Shown: positions 13,863 to 20,120 of the stretch, in pieces
Numbering within the stretch: the first letter of the stretch is position 1
Layout: the number at the start of each line of letters is the position of its first letter
Source of the DNA: DATLFP01 sp035540955
Lineage (GTDB): Bacteria > Actinomycetota > Acidimicrobiia > Acidimicrobiales > CADCSY01
DNA length: 20,120 nt
Assembly: GCA_035540955.1 (NCBI GenBank)
Contig: DATLFP010000194.1
Coordinates: 1-20,120 of the forward strand
Direction: 5' to 3'
Notes under the pieces: generated by a model
The model's input: the letters and a program-made list of their open reading frames with translations, nothing else
The model's database searches: none
Told to the model about the DNA's origin: nothing
Made by a program: the position numbers and the translations under genes

Positions 13863-16181
13863 GTGGCGAAGACGATGGCGCGCCGGAAGCCGGCCCCCAA
13901 GAAGGGCCGGAAGAAGAAGGACCCCGACCAGACCGCCCTCGAGCGGGCCCTGTGGGCGCTCGTCTCCCGGGCCGACACCTGGGGCGTGGCGCTCGTCGTG
14001 GCCGGGCTCCTCGGCGGGCTCGGCATCTGGTTCGACCTCACCGGCGCGCTCGGTCGCACCATGGACGACGCCACCGGCGCGCTCGTCGGCGTCGCCCGCT
14101 TCGGGGTGCCCGTCGCCCTCGTGTGGGTGGGCGCCCTCCTGATCCACGACTCCCACGAGCGCGACACCCACGAGGCCCGCCGGTCGGGCGTGGGCTTCGG
14201 GCTGCTCCTCGTGGCTGGCACCGGCTACGCCCATCTGGCCGACGAGGCCGGCGGCGGCATCGGTCGCGTCGTCGCCGGGCCGCTCGAGGCCGCGGCCGCG
14301 GTGTGGGGCGCCGCCATCGTCCTCGCCGTCGTCGGCCTCGCCGGGGTGCTCGTGCTCACCGAGACGACGGTGTCGGCCGCCGCCCACCGCACCATCGACC
14401 TCGTGCGGCCGATCCTCGGCGCCTTCGGGCGCGGCGTCCGGTGGCTGACGACCGTCGGCGGGCGCGGCGACCACGACCGTCACGGCGCCGACGGCGACGA
14501 GCCCGACCCGACCGCGGTCGACGCGCTCGACGCCATGCCCGACCCGCTGCCCGAGCCGGTGGTCGTGCTGCCCGAGGCCGACATCGAGATCGACGTCGAG
14601 GCCGACCCCGACGACACGGTGCTCCACGTGCCCGACGACGGCGAGGAGACCGAGCAGCTCGGCATGCCGCTCGGCCCCGCCGCCGAGGCGCCGGCGTGGA
14701 AGCTGCCCCCGCTGTCGCTGCTCAAGCGCAGCGAGGCCCTGTCGGTCGACCAGCGGGCCGTCCAGGAGGCGGGGCGGACGCTGGAGGCGGCGCTCGCCGC
14801 CCACGGCGTCGACACCCGGCTCGTCGGCGCCACCGTCGGGCCCACCGTCACGCGGTTCGAGCTCGAGCTGGGCGCCGGGGTGAAGGTGAACCGGGTCACG
14901 TCGCTCTCCAAGGACATCGCCTACGCCATGGCGTCACCCGACGTGCGCATCCTCGCCCCCATCCCCGGCCGCTCGGCGATCGGCGTCGAGGTGCCCAACG
15001 TCGACCGCCAGATCGTCGCCGTGGGCGACATCCTCGCCAGCGACGAGGCCAAGCGGGCGACCCACCCGTGCGAGGTCGCCCTCGGGCGCGACATCGCCGG
15101 CCGCTCGGTGATGGCCAACCTCGCGCAGATGCCGCACATCCTCATCGCCGGCGCCACCGGGGCCGGCAAGTCGAGCTGCATCAACACCCTCATCACCTCG
15201 CTGCTCATGCGCACGACGCCCGAGCAGGTGCGGCTCATCCTCGTCGACCCGAAGCGGGTCGAGCTGGGCCAGTACAACGGCCTGCCCCACCTGCTCACGC
15301 CGGTCGTCGTGAACCCGAAGAAGGCGGCGAACGCGCTGTCGTGGGCGGTGAAGGAGATGGAGCGCCGCTACGACCTGCTCTCCGAGGTCGGCGTGCGCGA
15401 CATCACCGGCTACAACGCGATGTACGACCGCGGCGAGCTGACCGACGTCGAACCGGCGCGACTCGACGAGCAGCCCAAGGAGTACACGCGGCTCCCGTTC
15501 ATCGTGATCGTGGTCGACGAGCTCAACGACCTGATGATGGTGGCGGCCCGCGATGTCGAGGAGTCGATCTGCCGCATCGCGCAGATGGCGCGCGCCGTCG
15601 GCATCCACCTGGTGATCGCCACGCAGCGGCCGTCGGTCAACGTCATCACCGGCGTGATCAAGGCCAACATCCCGGCCCGGCTGGCCTTCGCGGTGTCGAC
15701 GATGGCCGACTCCCGCGTCATCCTCGACCAGGGCGGCGCCGAGCGGCTGGTGGGCAAGGGCGACATGCTCCTGCTGGGCCCGGCGTCGTCGCACCCCCGG
15801 CGCATCCAGGGCTCCTGGGTCGGCGAGGACGAGGTGCGCAAGATCGTCGGGCACTGGCGCCGCCAGTCGAACGTGGTGCGCTACGACGAGTCGCTCGGCG
15901 ACGACGGCGACATCGCCGGACCGGACAGTGGCGGCGACGCCGGCGACGCGGGTGACGACGACGACCTCATGATGCAGGCGATGGAGCTGATCGTCACCTC
16001 ACAGCTCGGCTCGACATCGATGCTGCAGCGCAAGCTGCGGGTCGGCTTCGCCCGGGCCGGGCGGCTCATGGACCTGCTCGAGCAGCGCGGCGTCGTCGGT
16101 CCCTCGACGGGCTCGAAGGCCCGCGACGTGCTCATGACGCCCGAGGAGCTCGAGCTCGTCCGGGCGTCCCGGTCGAGCTGA
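13863..16181 (+). CDS. ftsK: DNA translocase FtsK/SpoIIIE
   Basis: FtsK is a septal ATP-driven DNA pump that clears chromosomes at division and activates dimer resolution. The 772-residue protein begins with a lysine/arginine-rich tail (7-19). Then come about four membrane segments (roughly 41-57, 79-96, 108-124, 145-166), an acidic linker (200-265), and the translocase domain with Walker A GATGAGKS (430-437) and Walker B IVIVVDE (547-553). The C-terminal gamma DNA-reading domain (about 703-760) follows after an acidic Gly/Asp linker. The usual DELADLMM after Walker B reads DELNDLMM, with Asn555 for Ala. I chose the GTG at 13863 because of the upstream TACCGT; an ATG at 13875 is the alternative. 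It converges on the amidohydrolase gene with a 6-base gap. The frame remains open far upstream, antisense-like and not coding. Confidence 0.95.
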   Translation: MAKTMARRKPAPKKGRKKKDPDQTALERALWALVSRADTWGVALVVAGLLGGLGIWFDLTGALGRTMDDATGALVGVARFGVPVALVWVGALLIHDSHERDTHEARRSGVGFGLLLVAGTGYAHLADEAGGGIGRVVAGPLEAAAAVWGAAIVLAVVGLAGVLVLTETTVSAAAHRTIDLVRPILGAFGRGVRWLTTVGGRGDHDRHGADGDEPDPTAVDALDAMPDPLPEPVVVLPEADIEIDVEADPDDTVLHVPDDGEETEQLGMPLGPAAEAPAWKLPPLSLLKRSEALSVDQRAVQEAGRTLEAALAAHGVDTRLVGATVGPTVTRFELELGAGVKVNRVTSLSKDIAYAMASPDVRILAPIPGRSAIGVEVPNVDRQIVAVGDILASDEAKRATHPCEVALGRDIAGRSVMANLAQMPHILIAGATGAGKSSCINTLITSLLMRTTPEQVRLILVDPKRVELGQYNGLPHLLTPVVVNPKKAANALSWAVKEMERRYDLLSEVGVRDITGYNAMYDRGELTDVEPARLDEQPKEYTRLPFIVIVVDELNDLMMVAARDVEESICRIAQMARAVGIHLVIATQRPSVNVITGVIKANIPARLAFAVSTMADSRVILDQGGAERLVGKGDMLLLGPASSHPRRIQGSWVGEDEVRKIVGHWRRQSNVVRYDESLGDDGDIAGPDSGGDAGDAGDDDDLMMQAMELIVTSQLGSTSMLQRKLRVGFARAGRLMDLLEQRGVVGPSTGSKARDVLMTPEELELVRASRSS

Positions 16182-16187
16182 TCGCTT

Positions 16188-17372
16188 CTACGCGAGAACG
16201 GTCGAGAGGCCCAGCAGGTCGGCGAAGTTGCCGCTGTAGAAGCGGTCCTTGGCGGGCTCGGGCACGCCGGCCATCGACTCCTCGAACCGGGCCAGCGGGT
16301 CGCGGCCGCCCTCGGGGTGGGGGTAGTCGGAGGAGAACAGGAACAGGTCGTCGCCGCACTGCTCGATCATCCAGCCCACCGGCTCGGTGGGGAACGGGGT
16401 GAAGCGCAGCTGCCGGTGGACGTACTCGCTCGCCTTGAGCGGGAGCGACTGCAGCGTCGGCTCGGTGCGCTTGAAGGTGCCCTGCGCGATGTCGAGGCGT
16501 CGCAGCCACGGCACGACCCACATGGCGCCGAGCTCGATCACCCCGCCCCGCAGGTTCGGGTGGTCCTCGAAGGTCCCGTCGAGGATCAGCGACGACAGGA
16601 ACGCCTCGGGCGACTGGTGCAGGACCATGTAGTCCTTGGCCCGGATGTTCTCGCCGCCTCCGAGGAAGTCGCTCACCGGCCGGCCGTTGTTGTGGAACTG
16701 GCGGCGCAGACCCCGCCGGTCGCCGCCGATGTGGAGCAGGAACGGCACGTCGCGCTCCTCGAGGGTCCGCCAGAACGGTGCCCAGTCGGGGTGGGTGGGC
16801 GACATCTCCTTCGGTGGCGCGCTCGGGATCATCACCGCGCCGTTGCCGGCGTCGATCGCCTCGTTGGTGAGCCGCACGGTGGTGGCGACGTCGAGCCAGC
16901 TGATCGACGCCACGCCGATGAGGCGATCGTCCTCCGCGCAGAAGTCGGCCATGGCGCGGTTGAGGGCGCGGGTGCCGCCGACCATCAGCTCGGCGTCGTC
17001 ACCGGCGAACTGGCCGGCGGCGAAGGTCGGGAACACGAGCTGCTTGTGGAACCCGAGGAGGTCGAGGGCGTGGCTGCGCTCGTCGCGGTCGAAGGCGCCG
17101 AGGGCACCCCAGCCCTTCGGCTCCATGACGTTGCCCTCGTAGCTGGTGCCCGACGGCTGCGCCCGCCGGGCGGCGGCGTCGGCGACCGCCTTGCTGGCGA
17201 GCTTGCCGGCACCGCCGAGGTAGAGCGGCCGGATCCGGTCCCGGACGTCGGGATCGGCGTACTGCGGGAGCCAGTCGTCGATCTCCATCACGTGGCTGTC
17301 GGCGTCGTAGTACGTGCGACCCTCGGCGTACGGCATGGCGACATTGTTGACGATGTCGTCAATGGCGCTCAA
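16188..17372 (-). CDS. amidohydrolase_2 family metal-dependent hydrolase
   Basis: This 394-residue protein belongs to the amidohydrolase_2 (COG2159-like) TIM-barrel group, whose members are hydrolases or decarboxylases of cyclic and aromatic acids. Visible motifs are YYDADSHVME (21-30), FLLHIGG with His214, Glu280 in GGVIELGAMWVVPWL, and SSDYPHPEGG (347-356) with Asp349 and His352. These supply the usual metal and catalytic residues. The start at 17372 is a TTG without a ribosome-binding site; ATG 17336 (residue 13) is an alternative just before the conserved part. The gene is divergent from the SMP-30-like gene with a 16-base gap and related to the amidohydrolase at the window end (shared LK-SEY--RQ and D(Y/F)PHP patterns). 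The substrate is unknown. Confidence 0.9.
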   Translation of the reverse strand: MSAIDDIVNNVAMPYAEGRTYYDADSHVMEIDDWLPQYADPDVRDRIRPLYLGGAGKLASKAVADAAARRAQPSGTSYEGNVMEPKGWGALGAFDRDERSHALDLLGFHKQLVFPTFAAGQFAGDDAELMVGGTRALNRAMADFCAEDDRLIGVASISWLDVATTVRLTNEAIDAGNGAVMIPSAPPKEMSPTHPDWAPFWRTLEERDVPFLLHIGGDRRGLRRQFHNNGRPVSDFLGGGENIRAKDYMVLHQSPEAFLSSLILDGTFEDHPNLRGGVIELGAMWVVPWLRRLDIAQGTFKRTEPTLQSLPLKASEYVHRQLRFTPFPTEPVGWMIEQCGDDLFLFSSDYPHPEGGRDPLARFEESMAGVPEPAKDRFYSGNFADLLGLSTVLA

Positions 17373-17388
17373 CTGCTAGGAACCGGAC

Positions 17389-18312
17389 ATGGAGAACGCA
17401 CGGGTGCTGGCCGAGGGCCTCCGCTTCCCCGAGGGGCCGGTGGCGATGGACGACGGCTCGGTGATCGTCACCGAGCTCATCGGCAAGAAGATCACGCGGG
17501 TGGGCCCGGACGGCACAAAGTCCACCGTGGCCGAGACGGGCGGGTCGCCCAACGGCCTCGCCGTGGGCCCCGACGGCGCGCTGTACTGCACGAACTCGGG
17601 CGGGTTCGCGTTCCAGGAGCAGGGGCCGTTCCTGATCCCGGTCGGTCCGAACGGCGAGTCACAGCCCGAGGACTACATCGGGGGACGCATCCAGCGCATC
17701 GACATCGCGTCCGGCGAGGTCACCGACCTCTACACCGAGTGCGACGGGCACCCGCTGAAGGGCCCGAACGACATCGTGTTCGACTCGACCGGCGGGTTCT
17801 GGTTCACCGACCTCGGCAAGTCCCGCCCCCGGGACATGGACAAGGGCGGCCTCTACTACGCCCGGCCCGACGGCTCGTCGATCCGCGAGGTCATCTTCCC
17901 GCTCGAGACGCCGAACGGCGTGGGCCTGTCACCGGACGAGTCGGTCGTCTACGTGGCCGAGACCAACACCGGCCGGCTGTGGGCGCTCGACCTGACGGGG
18001 CCGGGGCAGGCCGCCGGGCCGCAGCGCCTCGTCGCCGGCGTGGGTGGGCACCAGTTCTTCGACTCGCTCGGCGTCGACGCCGAGGGGAACGTGTGCGTGG
18101 CGACGATCATCAACGGGGGCATCACCATCATCAAGCCGACCGGCGAGTTCTCCCACGTGGCCCCGCCGATGGAGATGTTCGACCCGATCGTGACCAACAT
18201 CTGCTGGGGCGGCGCCGACCTGAAGACCGCCTACATCACCACCTCCGCCACCCAGCGCCTGATCGCCTGCGACTGGCCCACCCCCGGCAAGCGCCTCGCC
18301 TTCACCGCGTAA
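17389..18312 (+). CDS. SMP-30/gluconolactonase/LRE-like family lactonase
   Basis: The 307-residue protein has the six-bladed propeller pattern of SMP-30/gluconolactonase enzymes, which hydrolyse sugar or other lactones with one divalent metal ion. The four metal-ligand positions of the family are all visible: Glu15 (FPEGP), Asn127 (KGPND), Asn176 (TPNGV) and Asp225 (FFDSLGVD). Repeats such as SPNGLAVGPDG, GPNDIVFDSTG and PNGVGLSPDE mark successive blades. No signal peptide is seen, so it is probably cytoplasmic. The ATG at 17389 follows TAGGAA (17377-17382), which could serve as a ribosome-binding site or a poor -10. Placement between two amidohydrolases suggests ring-opening of a lactone intermediate in a catabolic route; that is inference. 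Confidence 0.93.
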   Translation: MENARVLAEGLRFPEGPVAMDDGSVIVTELIGKKITRVGPDGTKSTVAETGGSPNGLAVGPDGALYCTNSGGFAFQEQGPFLIPVGPNGESQPEDYIGGRIQRIDIASGEVTDLYTECDGHPLKGPNDIVFDSTGGFWFTDLGKSRPRDMDKGGLYYARPDGSSIREVIFPLETPNGVGLSPDESVVYVAETNTGRLWALDLTGPGQAAGPQRLVAGVGGHQFFDSLGVDAEGNVCVATIINGGITIIKPTGEFSHVAPPMEMFDPIVTNICWGGADLKTAYITTSATQRLIACDWPTPGKRLAFTA

Positions 18313-18357
18313 GGTTCGCGCCACCTCGCTTCCCCCGATCGCAAACTGCGCAGCCCA

Positions 18358-18398
18358 ACCGGGGTGATCGCCGCCGTTCTGGCCCGGATCACCCCGGT
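18358..18398. repeat. 12-base perfect inverted repeat between the SMP-30 gene and the next gene
   Basis: ACCGGGGTGATC (18358-18369) is exactly inverted as GATCACCCCGGT (18387-18398) with 17 bases between. It lies 46 bases after the SMP-30 stop codon and about 50 bases before the next gene. It could be a terminator hairpin without T-run or an operator dyad. The 134-base gap around it holds no other clear feature. Confidence 0.6.
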
Positions 18399-18446
18399 AA
18401 CGCTGCTGAGGGGGCACCGACGGAGCTCGACCGAGAGCGTGCGCGG

Positions 18447-19133
18447 GTGCTGGCGTCGTCATCGGCGGCGCGCGGCGGCCTGGCGGGGGTGCTGCTCGGC
18501 CTCGACAGCGTGGTGCTCGACGGGATGCCCGTCCGACGTGGCCGCCGTGTCGATCACGGCGAGAGGGTGATCGGCGGCGTCCGCTGCGTGTCGGCGCTGC
18601 GGGCGCTCGTCGACCTCGCCGCGCAGCTCGACGACGACACCTGGGAGCAGGTCCTCGAGTCGGCCCTGCGGAAGCGACTCGTGGCGCTGGGGTCGTTCGA
18701 CGATCCGCCCCGGCACGTGCCCGGCGTGCGGCGGATCCGGCGCGTCCTGACGTCACGGGGCGACGGGCCGCCGACGGAGTCGCTGCTCGAGACGCTGATG
18801 GTGCAGCTGGCCCGCACCGTGCCCGGTCTCCCGCCCCCTGTCCGCCAGCTGGTCGTGACGTGGCCAGATGGCACGTTCGTCGCCCGGGTCGACCTGTGCT
18901 GGCCGGACCTCAGGCTCTTCATCGAGCTCGACGGCCAGCACCACGAGGGGCAGCCGGTCTACGACGCACGGCGGCAGACGGCAGTCGTCGCCGCCACCGG
19001 CTGGCTGGTGGGCCGCTTCACCTGGCGCGAGGTGGTTCGCACACCACGCTCCAGCGCTCGGCGGCTCGCCGCTCTCGTCGACCAGGCGCGGATGCGCTCG
19101 TTGCGCGGGGGAAGCGCCGAAGCGAGCGCCTAG
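18447..19133 (+). CDS. DUF559-like PD-(D/E)XK nuclease-fold protein, short form lacking the usual N-terminal winged helix
   Basis: The protein has about 228 residues from GTG 18447. The C-terminal half (about 108-212) fits the DUF559/Vsr-like endonuclease-fold domain of actinobacteria: PPTESLLE (108-115), VDLCWP with Asp149, IELDGQHHEG with Glu160 and Asp162, and GRFTWREV (189-196). The middle (VSALRALVDLAAQLDDDTWEQVLESALRKRL, from residue 48) matches the linker helices of the same family. Family members usually have about 280-320 residues with an N-terminal winged-helix (AbiEi-like) domain, and that is absent here. The start is uncertain; GTG 18489 and ATG 18525 are alternatives. The stop overlaps that of the convergent amidohydrolase gene (CTAG). 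The function is unknown; it may be a remnant or a stand-alone nuclease. Confidence 0.7.
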   Translation: MLASSSAARGGLAGVLLGLDSVVLDGMPVRRGRRVDHGERVIGGVRCVSALRALVDLAAQLDDDTWEQVLESALRKRLVALGSFDDPPRHVPGVRRIRRVLTSRGDGPPTESLLETLMVQLARTVPGLPPPVRQLVVTWPDGTFVARVDLCWPDLRLFIELDGQHHEGQPVYDARRQTAVVAATGWLVGRFTWREVVRTPRSSARRLAALVDQARMRSLRGGSAEASA

Positions 19134-20120
19134 AGGCGGTAGAGGGCGGCGGCGTTGTCGTGGAGGATCTTGCGGAGGAGGTCCTCGGGGAGGCCCGAGA
19201 GGTTCTGCTCCACCACGTTGCGGGCCGAGTCGGTGTAGGAGACCGGCCCCGGGGCGATGCAGGTCGGGTGGGGGAAGTCGGTCTCGAACATCACGTTGTC
19301 GGGATAGAGGTCGACGAGGCGGGTGAGGCTCTCGTGCTCGAACCAGAACGACCCGTAGATCTGGCGGCGGAAGTACTCGCTCGGCTTCAGCCGGTGCGGG
19401 TTGGCGTGGGCGGCGCCGGTGTTGAGCCACTGCCAGTCCATCGTCTCGAGCAGGTACGGCAGGTAGCCGAAGCCCGACTCGACCGAGACGAACTTGAGCT
19501 CGGGGAAGCGGTCGAGGATGCCGCTCACGATCAGCTCGACGATGGTCTCGGCGTTGCCCATGAGCCCGAGCGTCGTGAACTTCACGAGCGACACCTGCGG
19601 CCCGTCGGCGCCGGTGTCGTTGGCCGCCGCCGTCATCATCTGGTCGATGGCGCCCGCCTGCTTCGCGGCGTCACCCTTCGACTTGCGGTTGGCGGGGATC
19701 GACCCGAACCCCACGTGGAAGTTGATCGACAGGCCGGCGTCCTGGGCGGCCGCCCAGATCGGGTCCCAGTGGCGGTCGCGCAGGCGGGGGAAGCCGCCCT
19801 TCTTCGGCTCGCCGGCGAACAGGATCCCCTTGTGGCCGTTGGCGGCCGCCCGCTCGATCTCGGCCACCGACGCGTCGACGTCCCAGAACGGCAGCGCCAT
19901 CACCGGGATGAACCGTCCGGGGGCGGCGTCGGCCCACTCGGCCAGGAAGTCGTTGTAGGCCTGCACGCACGCGACCTTGAAGGCCGGGTCGGGCAGCTGC
20001 ATGAGGTTCTGCAGGAAGAACCCGAGGATGTTCGGGTAGAGCACCTGGGCGGCGATGCCGAACTCGTCGAGCTTGCGGGCCCGGGCCACCGGGTCGTACA
20101 TCGACGGGTCGACCTCGTCC
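19130..20120 (-). CDS. amidohydrolase_2 family metal-dependent hydrolase, N-terminus outside window
   Basis: The frame is open to the end of the window, with in-frame residues DEVDPS before the first visible Met at 20101, so the gene begins outside. About 329 residues are visible. It has the same fold as the amidohydrolase at 16188-17372: SINFHVGFGS with a metal-ligand His, ESGFGYLPYLLETMDWQW, ETDFPHPT with the catalytic Asp, and LKPSEYFRRQ. Members are hydrolases or decarboxylases on cyclic acids; the substrate is unknown. It differs clearly in sequence from its neighbour paralogue, so it is not a recent duplicate. The HxH-type motif of the N-terminus lies outside the window. The stop codon overlaps that of the DUF559-like gene by four bases. 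Confidence 0.9.
   Translation of the reverse strand, partial: DEVDPSMYDPVARARKLDEFGIAAQVLYPNILGFFLQNLMQLPDPAFKVACVQAYNDFLAEWADAAPGRFIPVMALPFWDVDASVAEIERAAANGHKGILFAGEPKKGGFPRLRDRHWDPIWAAAQDAGLSINFHVGFGSIPANRKSKGDAAKQAGAIDQMMTAAANDTGADGPQVSLVKFTTLGLMGNAETIVELIVSGILDRFPELKFVSVESGFGYLPYLLETMDWQWLNTGAAHANPHRLKPSEYFRRQIYGSFWFEHESLTRLVDLYPDNVMFETDFPHPTCIAPGPVSYTDSARNVVEQNLSGLPEDLLRKILHDNAAALYRL

Noticed and set aside
16183..16244. 9-base inverted repeat CGCTTCTAC / GTAGAAGCG at the ftsK-amidohydrolase junction
   Set aside because: The spacer is 44 bases, one arm lies inside amidohydrolase coding sequence, and pairing does not extend; probably chance.
16317..18446. Forward open frame joined upstream of the DUF559-like gene
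   Set aside because: It runs antisense through the amidohydrolase and out of frame through the SMP-30 gene; only the part from about 18447 shows a real domain.
1..20120. CRISPR, tRNA, rRNA, transposase, integrase or toxin-antitoxin/defence system
   Set aside because: No regularly spaced repeats, cloverleaf, rRNA-like stretch or such protein motif was seen; the only nuclease-like protein is the DUF559-like one and it has no partner gene.

Overview
The window is a G+C-rich (about 70% by eye), gene-dense bacterial chromosome segment. Codon use, GTG/TTG starts, leaderless-looking promoters and close protein similarity to mycobacterial DapB, FtsK and RNase J point to Actinomycetota. Lineage within the phylum is inference; the mix of acyl-CoA genes, TetR regulators and amidohydrolases would suit an Acidimicrobiia-like organism. 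No rRNA, tRNA, CRISPR array, transposase or prophage gene was seen, and no gene-free stretch exceeds 300 bases.

Layout, left to right: the 3' part of an M16 zinc-peptidase-like gene (1-837); a membrane-anchored four-cysteine protein of unknown function (914-1750); dapB (1791-2522); a near-perfect stem-loop (2527-2577); a reverse-strand DUF885 peptidase-like gene and a YdfG-like SDR (2584-4984); a divergent crotonase-fold gene (5009-5812); a reverse-strand VTT/DedA-like membrane protein (5809-6495); a divergent fatty acyl-CoA ligase coupled to a TetR regulator (6547-8732); a second, paralogous TetR and a ferritin-like diiron protein (8818-10574); a winged-helix-like gene, dapA and RNase J as a tight operon (10617-13797); ftsK (13863-16181); and a cluster of amidohydrolase, SMP-30 lactonase, PD-(D/E)XK-like protein and a second amidohydrolase cut by the window end (16188-20120).

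The backbone M16 peptidase - dapB - dapA - rnj - ftsK matches in content and order the arrangement known from actinobacteria such as Mycobacterium tuberculosis (pepR, dapB, dapA, rnj, ftsK). Here about 8 kb of lipid/acyl-CoA and oxidoreductase genes sits between dapB and dapA. DapA and DapB do consecutive steps of diaminopimelate/lysine synthesis, RNase J processes RNA, and FtsK moves DNA at division. The inserted block (SDR, crotonase, VTT protein, acyl-CoA ligase, two TetR regulators, diiron protein) looks like a fatty-acyl or related carbon-metabolism module under local TetR control.

The most notable regulatory pattern is a TAnnnT hexamer placed 6-10 bases before the start codon of seven genes, as expected for leaderless transcripts. 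At two divergent gene pairs the hexamers of the two strands share a palindromic TA core (CCTAGG and AGCGTACGCT), which suggests compact bidirectional promoters. I did not find a convincing new defence or mobile system. The best candidates for new biology are these promoters, the diiron protein with its TetR pair, and the crotonase that lacks the standard catalytic glutamates.
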